NCBI RefSeq assembly: GCF_900156625.1
Contig: NZ_FTOB01000003.1
Location: forward strand, 850,780-914,779
Direction: 5' to 3'
DNA length: 64,000 nt
DNA from: Zobellia uliginosa
Lineage (GTDB): Bacteria; Bacteroidota; Bacteroidia; Flavobacteriales; Flavobacteriaceae
Positions 34,174 through 42,521 of the stretch are shown piece after piece (position 1 is the first letter of the stretch; every line of letters starts with the position of its first letter). The notes beneath the pieces are model-generated. The model had not been told where the DNA came from. It made no database searches and worked only from the letters and a program-made list of their open reading frames with translations. The translations under genes were made by a program, and so were the position numbers.

Positions 34174-34806
34174 ATGTCAGGATTATTAGACTTACTAAGC
34201 AGCCCTATGGGCAAACAATTAATAAGCGGCGTAGCCAGCCAAACGGGTAACTCTACCGACCAAACCGGTAGCGTGCTTAGCATGGCCCTCCCCGTTTTAA
34301 TGGGCGCAATGAAAAAAAATGCGTCTTCTCCCGAGGGAGCACAGGGATTGATGAGCGCCTTATCGAGCAAGCACGACGGGGGTATCTTAGATAATCTTGG
34401 CGGACTTTTCAGCGGAGGTGTAGATCAATCGGTAATGGATGATGGTGCGGGTATCCTTGGTCATGTCCTAGGAGGAAAACAGGCCCAGGTTGAAAATGCA
34501 TTAAGCCAAAAATCGGGAATGGATGCAGGTTCCGTTGCTACCATATTGAAAGTAGCGGCCCCTATTCTATTAGGATACTTAGGAAAACAGACCAAAGAAC
34601 AGAACGTTAGCGATTCCAACGGCATTGGCGACCTTTTAGGAAACTTAATGGGTGGCGGTGATTCTGGTAACCAGCAACAGTCTTTGATCGAATCTTTTTT
34701 AGATTCCGATGGTGACGGAAGTATACTTGACGATGTAGCCTCTATGGCCCTTGGTGGCAAAAAAGGGGGAATCGGTGGTATGCTAGGCGGTCTCTTCGGA
34801 AAATAG
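34174..34806 (+). CDS. DUF937 domain protein
   Basis: A 210-residue Gly/Ser/Leu-rich protein recognised as DUF937 from LLDLLSSPMGKQLISGVASQTG and the repeated helices VLSMALPVLMGAMKKN and ILKVAAPILLGYLGKQT. It has no signal peptide. Near the C-terminus DSDGDGSILDD resembles a calcium loop of the EF-hand/dockerin type, followed by a Gly-rich tail GGKKGGIGGMLGGLFGK. The function of the family is not known. Transcribed alone, between two terminators. Confidence 0.85.
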   Translation: MSGLLDLLSSPMGKQLISGVASQTGNSTDQTGSVLSMALPVLMGAMKKNASSPEGAQGLMSALSSKHDGGILDNLGGLFSGGVDQSVMDDGAGILGHVLGGKQAQVENALSQKSGMDAGSVATILKVAAPILLGYLGKQTKEQNVSDSNGIGDLLGNLMGGGDSGNQQQSLIESFLDSDGDGSILDDVASMALGGKKGGIGGMLGGLFGK

Positions 34807-34831
34807 GCAACTTACATTTTGTAAAATACCT

Positions 34832-34866
34832 AAAAGTCGTTTGTTGATACAAGCGGCTTTTTTTTG
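34832..34866 (+). terminator. intrinsic terminator of the DUF937 gene
   Basis: Stem AAAAGTCGTTTGT (34832-34844) / ACAAGCGGCTTTT (34849-34861) with two wobble pairs, then a long T run. Confidence 0.88.
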
Positions 34867-34910
34867 TAAATTGGTATAGAAGTTGTTGCAATACTGCTAA
34901 AGATGACGCT

Positions 34911-35366
34911 ATGAAAAAGATATATTTAGTTTTAGGCACACTCGGTCTTTTTTCCGCACTGATAGCGGGCAGTTGTTCAAGTTCAAAAGAAACTGTAATA
35001 TCCGACAAAGAGAAAGCTGCCTTTCATCAAAAGGAGGCAGATACGGTAAAAATTGCCAACGATGCTACCGAATATGAAATTATCATCATTGAACCTGGTT
35101 TTAATTTTTGGTTAGAGAGCATAGCCAGGCCCCGAAACTACTATTCTCAGGAGTTTCTTGAAAGTCGAAACCAGATTTTCGTCACCAACTATAACCAAAG
35201 GGTAATGCAGCCCATGCGCTACGACCCCAATCTTTACGAGCAGCAGATCAACTATGACTTCCATACGGATTACGGCTACGAGGTGAATTACAAACTCTAT
35301 AATTACTTTATTTATTTCCAAAGAAAATACAATCAGCGACTAGGGCCTTTTGTACCAAGAATTTGA
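34911..35366 (+). CDS. lipoprotein, DUF6146-like
   Basis: A 151-residue lipoprotein with signal ending at Cys22 (IAGSCSSSKE). The C-terminal half is rich in Tyr and Asn (VTNYNQRVMQPMRYDPNLY, INYDFHTDYGYEVNYKLYNY) as in a small family found in Flavobacteriia that I believe is DUF6146. Function unknown. The next small gene follows after 27 bp but has its own promoter inside the end of this gene. Confidence 0.78.
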   Translation: MKKIYLVLGTLGLFSALIAGSCSSSKETVISDKEKAAFHQKEADTVKIANDATEYEIIIIEPGFNFWLESIARPRNYYSQEFLESRNQIFVTNYNQRVMQPMRYDPNLYEQQINYDFHTDYGYEVNYKLYNYFIYFQRKYNQRLGPFVPRI

Positions 35367-35379
35367 TTCCCTATATTTG
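35349..35379 (+). promoter_or_regulatory. Bacteroidota-type promoter inside the end of the DUF6146-like gene
   Basis: -33 TTTG (35349-35352), exactly 19 bp, -7 TATATTTG (35372-35379), a full match. It overlaps the last 18 bases of the preceding coding region and ends 14 nt before the ATG at 35394. Confidence 0.7.
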
Positions 35380-35393
35380 TCGAGATTCTTATT

Positions 35394-35696
35394 ATGAAAA
35401 AACTTAAACAACGCTGGGGCGTAGACTCCAACTTTCAGTTAGCCGTCATTTTTTTGGTCTTTGCCATTACCGGCTCCTGTGCTACGAAACTTGCCGCCCC
35501 CATTACTTCCTTCATAGGCCTTGACAGCGAAACTACGAGTGCTTGGTTATACTGGACGGCACGTATTTTCTTGATATTCCCGATTTATCAAGTCCTTTTG
35601 GTGGCCTTTGGGTGGCTCTTTGGCCAGTTTCGGTTCTTCTGGAATTTTGAAAAGAAAATGATCCACAGGCTTGGTCTAGGGTTTTTGCTTAAATAA
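35394..35696 (+). CDS. small membrane protein, DUF6787-like
   Basis: A 100-residue inner-membrane protein with two helices (about 17-37 and 50-76) and a conserved-looking tail FGQFRFFWNFEKKMIHRLG. I believe this is the DUF6787 family of Bacteroidota. It begins KKLKQRWGVDSNFQL, a cytoplasmic amphipathic start. Function unknown; its promoter lies only 14 nt upstream. Confidence 0.8.
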   Translation: MKKLKQRWGVDSNFQLAVIFLVFAITGSCATKLAAPITSFIGLDSETTSAWLYWTARIFLIFPIYQVLLVAFGWLFGQFRFFWNFEKKMIHRLGLGFLLK

Positions 35697-35736
35697 TTTA
35701 CCAATTCTTTAACGAAACGACTACTGTTATTTTTTC

Positions 35737-35744
35737 TAGTTTTG
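35737..35744 (+). promoter_or_regulatory. possible -7 box upstream of the small His/Cys protein
   Basis: TAGTTTTG matches TAnnTTTG four bases before the ATG at 35749. No -33 TTTG at 19-21 bp, so this may be a chance match. Confidence 0.3.
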
Positions 35745-35748
35745 TTGC

Positions 35749-36078
35749 ATGAATAAAATCATCGGCATTTTAACTTCAACGATTTCCGTTTTGCTGGTGG
35801 TGTGTATCCTTGCACCTTCGATTACTAAACTTGCACACGCCCTTTACGAACACCATTCCGAAGAGTGTACCGAAGCTGATAGGCTTCACGTGCACGAAGC
35901 CGAGTTGGATTGTGATTTTCAAAAGTTCCATCTATCCCCTCAGTTCACTCCTTTCTTGATTACCTTTACACATTGTACCCCTGAAATCACTAGGGAGAAC
36001 ACCAACAATTTCTACTTCTTTTCAAGCAAGTACCAAAAATTACATTTTGTTCTTAGAGGTCCGCCTCAATTTTCATAA
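35749..36078 (+). CDS. small exported His/Cys-rich protein beside a TonB receptor
   Basis: A 109-residue protein with an N-terminal membrane segment or signal (about 4-24), then a segment rich in His, Cys and acidic residues: HALYEHHSEECTEADRLHVH, EAELDCDF, FHLSP. It ends LRGPPQFS. The H-x-H-E...DC-x-F arrangement suggests metal binding in the periplasm. It lies 53 bp before a TonB receptor gene with which it is probably co-transcribed. Small genes of this kind in front of receptors are, to my knowledge, common in Flavobacteriia and usually annotated hypothetical. A metal chaperone or sensor role is inference. Confidence 0.8.
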   Translation: MNKIIGILTSTISVLLVVCILAPSITKLAHALYEHHSEECTEADRLHVHEAELDCDFQKFHLSPQFTPFLITFTHCTPEITRENTNNFYFFSSKYQKLHFVLRGPPQFS

Positions 36079-36131
36079 TAACATTGATTTACATTACTTT
36101 ATTTTAAGTATTACTTTAAACCTAAATTATT

Positions 36132-38351
36132 ATGGAACGTATTATATATGCATTGTTTTTTGCAATGTTGGGAACTTATGTACACGGTCAAAACTCTTTA
36201 TCGGGAACTGTTACCGCCTCAGGGGGGAACACTAAATTATTTGGCGCGGAGGTCTATTTTCCACAGTTGGAAAAGGGTACGGTCACCGATGAAAATGGAA
36301 GTTATAAATTGAACAACCTACCGACGGGAAGCTATAAGATAGTTATCTCCCATATTGGTTTTCAAACTTTATCGATGTCCATTTTAATCACGACCGGAAA
36401 CAATACTTATGATGCCCAATTGGCATCCAGTGCCATTGAGATGGAAGAGATTATCGTTTCCACCCCCTTTCATAAGCTACAGCGTGAAAATGTGATGAAG
36501 GTAGAGAGGGCCGATATCAAGAGTCTTAAGACCAAGGGGGCCGTTACGCTGTCCGATGGTATTACCAATGTTCCCGGGGTTGAGAGTGTTTCCACGGGCT
36601 TGGGGATAGGCAAGCCGGTCATACGAGGATTAAGTGCCAACCGGGTACTTGTATATGCACAGGGTATACGACTTGAAAATCAGCAGTTTGGAGATGAACA
36701 TGGTCTTGGTGTAAGCGATGCCGGTATTGAAAGCGTAGAAATTATAAAAGGCCCTGCCTCTCTTCTCTATGGTTCCGATGCTATGGGCGGTGTACTCTAC
36801 CTTAACCCTGAAAAGTTTGCAGTGGCGAACAGTACCGAAGGCGACCTTAATCTTAATTATTTTTCAAACACCGAAGGGGTCGACGCCAATGCCGGATTTA
36901 AAACCTCTGGGGAAAAGTTCAAGTTTATTTTAAGGGGAAGCACGGCCAGTCATACCGATTATCACACAGGCGATGATGTAACGGTAACCAATTCGAGGTT
37001 TCAGGAACACGATATAAAAACGGGTATTGCCTATCAGGAAAGCAATTTCAAAACAGAACTTCGTTATAACTACAACTACCTAAAACTGGGTATCCCGGAG
37101 GAAATTGGCGCTCAGACCAATGAACGCGCCCCCCTATCCCCCTTTCAAAAAATAGACAACCACATTGTCAGCTCTAAGACCAATATTTTCTTCGGAGAAT
37201 CAAGTTTGGAGACCGTTTTGGGCTATACCTTTAATACTAGAAAAGAGTTTGAGGAAGGTGAAGAAGGTGCCGCCCTCGATATGGATTTGGCCACTTTCAA
37301 CTACAATCTTTTGTATCACTTGCCAAAATGGGGCAACTGGGAAACTATTGTCGGGGCGCAAGGAATGCATCAAACCAATACTAATTTCGGGGAAGAAGCC
37401 TTGATTCCCGATGCCACAACCAAGGATATCGGTTTCTTGGCCACATCACACCTTCATTTTCAGAACAATAGCGATCTACAGCTCGGACTCCGCTATGACC
37501 GACGTACCTTGAGCGGCGAGGAAAACGGAATTACCGGTGAAGAGGGGTATATCGCTCCAATAGATAGGGATTTCAATAGTGTCAATGCCGCCATTGGTTA
37601 TAAGCTGGAACCCTTAAAACGACTTACCGCCCGAATTAACCTGGCTTCGGGTTTTAGGGCGCCCAATTTGGCAGAATTGACTTCTAACGGGGTGCACGAA
37701 GGTACCAACCGCTACGAGATAGGTAATGCCGATTTGAGCAACGAACAAAACCTACAGACCGATATATCGCTAGAATATAAAAACGAACATGTAGAGTTCT
37801 ATGTCAACGGGTTTTACAACACAGTAAACGATTATATTTTTATTCAGTCTAATGGACAGACTATTGACGGGAATACCGTTTTTCTATACGAACAGCAAGA
37901 CGCCAAACTCTATGGCGGGGAAATCGGATTACATATACACCCACATCCCTTAGATTGGCTTCATATCGAGACTAGCTTTGAAACGGTTACCGGAAAGCTT
38001 AAAGACGAAAGCTATTTGCCTCTGATTCCTGCAAACGCCCTAAACAACACCCTGCGTACGGAATTCACCAAAAGTAACAGTTGGCTAGAGAACTACTATG
38101 CCTTTGTTACCCTTAAATCTGTTTTTAAACAAGATAAGGTCGGTGGATTTGAACTCGCTTCCGATGGGTATAATCTTTTGAGCTTGGGGCTTGGGGGAAG
38201 GACCCTTCTTTTTGACTATCCTATTGACATTCGTGTTAGCGCCAACAACATTTTAAACACCGATTATATTTCGCACTTGTCCCGTCTAAAAACCGATGGT
38301 ATAGCAAATATTGGAAGGAATATCAATATAGGAATAAGCATTCCGCTTTAA
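36132..38351 (+). CDS. TonB-dependent receptor, probable metal uptake
   Basis: A 739-residue outer membrane receptor with signal peptide at 1-19 (YVHGQ), a carboxypeptidase-like domain at about 22-105 (GTVTDENGSYKLNNLPTGSYK), a plug at about 120-230 with GKPVIRGLSANRVLVYAQGIR and GPASLLYGSDAMGGVLYL, and a barrel ending in a short IGISIPL strand. The plug segment QQFGDEHGLGVSDAGIESVEI is similar to that of the ZnuD-like receptors used for zinc. The small His/Cys-rich protein upstream supports a metal ligand. Substrate not proven. There is no SusD partner. Confidence 0.88.
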   Translation: MERIIYALFFAMLGTYVHGQNSLSGTVTASGGNTKLFGAEVYFPQLEKGTVTDENGSYKLNNLPTGSYKIVISHIGFQTLSMSILITTGNNTYDAQLASSAIEMEEIIVSTPFHKLQRENVMKVERADIKSLKTKGAVTLSDGITNVPGVESVSTGLGIGKPVIRGLSANRVLVYAQGIRLENQQFGDEHGLGVSDAGIESVEIIKGPASLLYGSDAMGGVLYLNPEKFAVANSTEGDLNLNYFSNTEGVDANAGFKTSGEKFKFILRGSTASHTDYHTGDDVTVTNSRFQEHDIKTGIAYQESNFKTELRYNYNYLKLGIPEEIGAQTNERAPLSPFQKIDNHIVSSKTNIFFGESSLETVLGYTFNTRKEFEEGEEGAALDMDLATFNYNLLYHLPKWGNWETIVGAQGMHQTNTNFGEEALIPDATTKDIGFLATSHLHFQNNSDLQLGLRYDRRTLSGEENGITGEEGYIAPIDRDFNSVNAAIGYKLEPLKRLTARINLASGFRAPNLAELTSNGVHEGTNRYEIGNADLSNEQNLQTDISLEYKNEHVEFYVNGFYNTVNDYIFIQSNGQTIDGNTVFLYEQQDAKLYGGEIGLHIHPHPLDWLHIETSFETVTGKLKDESYLPLIPANALNNTLRTEFTKSNSWLENYYAFVTLKSVFKQDKVGGFELASDGYNLLSLGLGGRTLLFDYPIDIRVSANNILNTDYISHLSRLKTDGIANIGRNINIGISIPL

Positions 38352-38368
38352 TCCTTTTTAAAAAGAAG

Positions 38369-38397
38369 GGAAGCCGCAGGCCGACAGGAAAGCTTCC
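38369..38397. terminator. weak hairpin between convergent genes
   Basis: GGAAGC (38369-38374) pairs with GCTTCC (38392-38397) around a 17-nt loop. It has no clear T run, so terminator function is doubtful. Confidence 0.3.
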
Positions 38398-39290
38398 TAT
38401 TGGTTTGAGGCTTTGTTTTTTCGCTTGGAAAAACCATAAACCAACTGACCGATAAATCCCTTGGGCATCTCGTCGTCCCCTTCATAACCCAGAGGAACGA
38501 GACCGCTATCTTCGGGGATGTAGTCGGTTTTAAAAAGATAGTCCCACATACTCAAGCTTATGCCGTAATTAACGCCATTCTTCCTTCCTTCGGGAAGTTC
38601 ATAGGCGTGGTGGTACAAATGCATGACGGGATTATTGAAGATGTATTTCAACGGTCCCCAGGTAAGCTTAATGTTAGAATGGTTTAAGTGACCGATGGCA
38701 ATAGCTACAAAATGAACAATATATGCCTGCTCAGGTTCAAATCCTCCTAAAATCATCACCGCAAAGGTCTTTAAGGGCTTGTAGAAAATATTTTCCATCC
38801 AATGGTAGCGCATATGGGCCGCAAATCCCATTTCCTTTACGCTGTGATGCACCTTGTGGAATTCCCATAAAAAGGCATATCTATGAAGTAGCATATGGGT
38901 AAACCATTGTACGAAATCCAAGAGCACGAAAAAGACCAATAGTTGAAAGATTTCCGGCCATTCCTTTAAATCGACCAATGCTAAAGTATTGGATGCTATC
39001 CCTATATCTAAGAACAATATTTCCAAGCATTTATAAAACCCACTAATAACTATGGTAAAAAGAAAAAAATTAAAAAAGATATAGAAGGCATCCAACCAAA
39101 AATCCTTTCGAAAAACGGCTTGGTTTTTACGCCAAGGGAAAGCGATTTCGAGGATCCAGACCAATACGGAAAGCAAGATGATTCCCCAAAAGTAATTGGT
39201 GTACCAAGGCACTTCGAATACAATAGACTTCCAAGTCCAATTGAGCGTACCCATGAAGGAATTGAGAAATGCATCAAGATATTTTTCCAT
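38397..39290 (-). CDS. sterol desaturase/fatty acid hydroxylase family membrane enzyme
   Basis: A 297-residue integral membrane di-iron enzyme of PF04116. The histidine boxes are HMLLH (132-136), HKVHH (145-149), HLNH (201-204) and HLYHH (224-228), between four or five membrane helices. The family hydroxylates or desaturates lipid substrates with O2. Bacteroidota members are thought to act on membrane lipids or carotenoids; the substrate here is open. A 45-bp spacer separates it from the cytochrome c gene upstream on the same strand. Confidence 0.9.
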   Translation of the reverse strand: MEKYLDAFLNSFMGTLNWTWKSIVFEVPWYTNYFWGIILLSVLVWILEIAFPWRKNQAVFRKDFWLDAFYIFFNFFLFTIVISGFYKCLEILFLDIGIASNTLALVDLKEWPEIFQLLVFFVLLDFVQWFTHMLLHRYAFLWEFHKVHHSVKEMGFAAHMRYHWMENIFYKPLKTFAVMILGGFEPEQAYIVHFVAIAIGHLNHSNIKLTWGPLKYIFNNPVMHLYHHAYELPEGRKNGVNYGISLSMWDYLFKTDYIPEDSGLVPLGYEGDDEMPKGFIGQLVYGFSKRKNKASNQ

Positions 39291-39335
39291 AATAAAAACA
39301 AGCTATAGACTTGGGTATTGGTCGAAAAAAGGTAT

Positions 39336-39824
39336 TCAATCTTTCAATTCATACCATTCAATATCGGTTAAAATCTCCCTGCGCCCTTTTTTCTTGGGGG
39401 GATAGTTGGTCACCAAATAATCGATGATAATATCTTCATTCTTTCCTAAATCCCATAAATTCTGGGTTTCCTGCATCCATCTGATCGTGGCCTTCCAGCG
39501 CTCCTTGTTCATTCGGTTTTGTATCACCAATTTTGCGGAATGGCAATTGGTGCAATTTTGAACGGTCTCCATCATTCCCGGGGCTTCGACAAAACCGGTC
39601 CGTACGTGTATCCCGTTTTCTATTTTGTCAAAATCATCTTCCTCTACCGGCACGGTGACTATCTCAGCATCAGGTCCGTCATTCCCAAAGGCCGATAAAT
39701 TAGGGTCGACCAAGAAGTAGACCAGTACGGCCGCAAAAATAGCGACTATGGTACAGGTGAGAATCAATACCCTGTAGAATCCCTGAAATTCCCGTTTCAG
39801 TTTGTCGTGGTTCTGCTTCTTCAT
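39336..39824 (-). CDS. membrane-anchored monoheme cytochrome c, partner of sulfite dehydrogenase
   Basis: A 162-residue protein with one N-terminal helix (about 18-38) and one heme-c site CTNCH (91-95). The chain after the heme, IRWMQETQNLW, may give the Met ligand. The start codon abuts the stop of the molybdoenzyme gene with no bases between, so translation is coupled. This matches SorB-like electron acceptors of SorA-type sulfite dehydrogenases. Confidence 0.88.
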   Translation of the reverse strand: MKKQNHDKLKREFQGFYRVLILTCTIVAIFAAVLVYFLVDPNLSAFGNDGPDAEIVTVPVEEDDFDKIENGIHVRTGFVEAPGMMETVQNCTNCHSAKLVIQNRMNKERWKATIRWMQETQNLWDLGKNEDIIIDYLVTNYPPKKKGRREILTDIEWYELKD

Positions 39825-41045
39825 CTATGCAACTTTTACGGCTATTCTATGACAGGCATTGTTCAGGTAGCCCTTAGGGTTCCAACCCGGTAATAACATA
39901 GGCTGGCTAAATCCGTTCGAATCGGTTGCGCGGGCCCAAACCTCGTAGTACCCTTGTTGAGGAAATTCCACTTGGGCAGAAAAATGCTGCCATGCCAATC
40001 GGTTGGCGGGTTTTTCAAGCTTACATGGCTTCCAGGTAGAACCAAAATCAATAGAGTATTCCATTTTGGCAACCTCTAGTTCCCCGGCCCAGGCATGGCC
40101 CCTGACCGTTAATTTTTTCCCTTCGGGAATAGTGGCACCCGATTTCGGATAGGTAATCAATGACTTTACCGGCATCGATTCAATAATACACATATCTTCG
40201 TCCGCTACCTTTTCCCCTGGTGCTACTGGTTTACAGGGAACCCTATATGCGGTGCCCGTCATTTTGGTGCCATCGTGAACGATATTTCTAATGCTGATAC
40301 GCTGTAACCACTTGCCCGATACCGAAGCAGGCCAGCCGCCGGCGATTACCCGTAGTGGATAACCATGCGCCAAGGGAATATCTTCCCCGTTCATTTTAAA
40401 GGCCAATAGGGTCTCGTCTTGCATGGCCTTGGCCATAGGCGCCCCTCTTGATATAGGTTCTTTCCCAGGGTCTCGGCTCAGGTGGATATCGGCCGCATGG
40501 TAGCCAAAATACACGGCGTCGTCTTTTATGCCCACATCCTCGAGTACGTCACGAAGCCGAACGCCGGTCCAACTTGCACAATACACCGCGCCTACGGTCC
40601 ATTGGTTTCCCTTGGCGGGTGGGTCGAATTCGCTCCTTCCGTTACCGCCACATTCTAAGGTCAACTGATAGGTATGGTGCTTAAACTTTGATTTAAGCTC
40701 CTCAAGGGTATAAGTCTTTTTTTGTTTGACGGACTCACCATCGATGGTAAGCGTCCAATTTTTTACATCTATTTCTTCAGGTATAAGTCCGTTGTTACGA
40801 ACAAAAATATACTTGTTCGGCGTAACCTTATCGTCTAAAAGATGGGCCTGGGCCTCCATATTCCATGGTTTGTCGTTGAGTACGACCATCTCCTTGTCTT
40901 TGTTGAACAATTTAAAAGGGTCGGGATCTTGAAGCGCCAAGGGCACATAGTTCTCTGCCATTTTTGATCCGTAGACAATATCGGCCCCTATTATACCCGC
41001 TAGAGATGCAAGGGCCGCTCTTCCAATAAACTTTCTTCTTTGCAT
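39825..41045 (-). CDS. sulfite dehydrogenase-like molybdoenzyme (SorA/SoxC family)
   Basis: A 406-residue Tat-exported protein (QRRKFIGRAAL at 2-12). The oxidoreductase molybdopterin-binding domain (about 85-265) has the Mo-ligand Cys132 in LTLECGGNGRS and the substrate region GYPLRVIAGGWPASVSGKWL. A dimerisation Ig-like domain (about 290-400) has MEYSIDFGSTWKPC and WARATDSNGFSQP. These oxidise sulfite to sulfate in the periplasm and pass electrons to a cytochrome c, here the next gene. In a marine algal-polymer degrader sulfite could come from taurine, sulfonates or sulfolipids; this is inference. SoxC itself needs SoxD, which is absent, so the SorAB type is favoured. Confidence 0.9.
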   Translation of the reverse strand: MQRRKFIGRAALASLAGIIGADIVYGSKMAENYVPLALQDPDPFKLFNKDKEMVVLNDKPWNMEAQAHLLDDKVTPNKYIFVRNNGLIPEEIDVKNWTLTIDGESVKQKKTYTLEELKSKFKHHTYQLTLECGGNGRSEFDPPAKGNQWTVGAVYCASWTGVRLRDVLEDVGIKDDAVYFGYHAADIHLSRDPGKEPISRGAPMAKAMQDETLLAFKMNGEDIPLAHGYPLRVIAGGWPASVSGKWLQRISIRNIVHDGTKMTGTAYRVPCKPVAPGEKVADEDMCIIESMPVKSLITYPKSGATIPEGKKLTVRGHAWAGELEVAKMEYSIDFGSTWKPCKLEKPANRLAWQHFSAQVEFPQQGYYEVWARATDSNGFSQPMLLPGWNPKGYLNNACHRIAVKVA

Positions 41046-41067
41046 AAATTTAGGTCTGGTTTACTCT

Positions 41068-41075
41068 CAAAGTTA
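41068..41075 (-). promoter_or_regulatory. possible -7 box of the sulfite dehydrogenase operon
   Basis: TAACTTTG on the minus strand matches TAnnTTTG and is 22 nt before the ATG. No -33 TTTG was found. Confidence 0.35.
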
Positions 41076-41328
41076 TAGATATTTATTGTACTACTCTGTG
41101 CTATTATTTGATTTTAATTTTTTTTTAAGGATTTAGTTTTAAGTCCATCAAAAAACCTTAAACAAAATAAAATAAAGAATTCAGAGCCCTTTAAACATAA
41201 GGGCTGCGAGCTTTTCGTCAAAAAACCGCCCTAACCGATTACAAATGAACACTGTAGCTAAATACCTATTAAATCTATAGACTTTTTAGGTCATATAAAA
41301 ATTCCCGTAAACCTATTCCTAGCAAAAA

Positions 41329-41634
41329 TCAGGGATTTATTTCTGCGGTTTCGGCAGGATCGGCTTTTTTGAAAACATAGGTGTACAACCACATCAAGGT
41401 AAAGGTGGGTATCACATCGAGACCTGGTATAATTTCCTCTAAAAAAGTGATGATACCGGCACCTTGCCCAACCTTACCCTTATACATACGGGTCATTAAC
41501 CAACCGGCCAAAGGTGCCCATACAATATCTGAGAATTCCCCAATAAACGGAATAACGAAGGAAAGCATGCCTATACCGTCGAAGAGGAGGCCTAGAAGTA
41601 GTTTTTTATATTTTTCGTCTTTATTTTTTGACAT
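41329..41634 (-). CDS. small membrane protein, function unknown
   Basis: A 101-residue protein with two or three hydrophobic helices (about 12-31, 33-50 and 71-89), Lys-rich at the start (SKNKDEKYKK) and acidic at the end. I do not recognise a named family. It lies 80 bp downstream of folE on the same strand and is separated from the sulfite dehydrogenase gene by an AT-rich spacer of about 280 bp in which I see nothing. Confidence 0.7.
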   Translation of the reverse strand: MSKNKDEKYKKLLLGLLFDGIGMLSFVIPFIGEFSDIVWAPLAGWLMTRMYKGKVGQGAGIITFLEEIIPGLDVIPTFTLMWLYTYVFKKADPAETAEINP

Positions 41635-41713
41635 ATGGAAAAGTATTTATTCTTATTATCAAAAGCAATAAGAATGCCAAAAAATAATTCCGTAGAAGTA
41701 CTCCGTAAAGGAC

Positions 41714-42313
41714 TTAAGACAAATCGGAACTGATCAGTTTTAAAAACTCGTTTCGGGTCTCTATTTTTTCGAATTGTCCACGAAAACCAGAGGTAGTTGT
41801 CACCGAATTTTGTTTTTGTACCCCACGCATCATCATACACATATGCGACGCCTCAATAACCACAGCAACGCCCTTTGGTTTAAGGGTGTTGTTGATACAT
41901 TCGAGAATATCATGGGTCAAGCGTTCCTGCACCTGAAGACGTCGGGCAAAGACATCGACCACCCTAGGAATCTTACTTAGGCCCACAATATGTCCGTTAG
42001 GAATGTAGGCAACGTGTGCTTTGCCAAAGAAAGGCAGCATGTGGTGCTCGCAAAGCGAATACAGTTCAATGTCCTTGATTATGACCATATCGTCATAATC
42101 TTCTTTGAACATCGCCCCTTCAAGAATTTCAACGGCGTCCTGTTGGTATCCCTGGGTAAGGAAAAGCATTGCCTTGGCTGCTCTTTCGGGAGTTTTAACC
42201 AGTCCCTCGCGAGTAACGTCTTCCCCTATTCCATCGATAATTTTTGAAAATCGGTCTTTGACTTCCGAAGTTATTTCCAAATCATATTCTTCCAAATTTC
42301 TATAGGGTGCCAT
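41714..42313 (-). CDS. folE: GTP cyclohydrolase I
   Basis: Makes 7,8-dihydroneopterin triphosphate from GTP, first step of folate (and possibly pteridine) synthesis. The 199-residue protein has the zinc ligands Cys88 and His91 in SLCEHHM and Cys159 in SHMCMMMRG, spaced as in E. coli FolE (71 residues between the two Cys), plus the GTP-binding [20 protein letters not shown] and the end TTSGFRG. Complete. Confidence 0.97.
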   Translation of the reverse strand: MAPYRNLEEYDLEITSEVKDRFSKIIDGIGEDVTREGLVKTPERAAKAMLFLTQGYQQDAVEILEGAMFKEDYDDMVIIKDIELYSLCEHHMLPFFGKAHVAYIPNGHIVGLSKIPRVVDVFARRLQVQERLTHDILECINNTLKPKGVAVVIEASHMCMMMRGVQKQNSVTTTSGFRGQFEKIETRNEFLKLISSDLS

Positions 42314-42355
42314 ATAGCTCTTTTATTTCGTTACCGTAAGGATATAAACAGTCGA

Positions 42356-42363
42356 CAAAAGTA
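42356..42363 (-). promoter_or_regulatory. possible -7 box of folE
   Basis: TACTTTTG on the minus strand matches TAnnTTTG and is 42 nt before the ATG. The -33 region holds only ATTG at 21 bp. Confidence 0.42.
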
Positions 42364-42461
42364 CAGTTTTCTGCACCAATGCCCCAATTTATTCTTTTAG
42401 GAACATAAACAGGGGGTAAAGTGAAGCCGTCGCAAACGGCAATTTTCACTACTTTTACCCT

Positions 42462-42480
42462 TGTATTAAAATTTAATACA
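42462..42480. promoter_or_regulatory. 19-bp perfect palindrome between folE and the ABC ATPase gene
   Basis: TGTATTAAA-A-TTTAATACA, 9-bp arms around one central base, in the divergent spacer 41 bp before the ABC ATPase start. It looks like a binding site for a dimeric regulator; which gene it controls is unknown. Confidence 0.5.
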
Positions 42481-42521
42481 CGTTTTTTGATAAATTTCAT
42501 CGGGATTAAGCATCAAGATAT

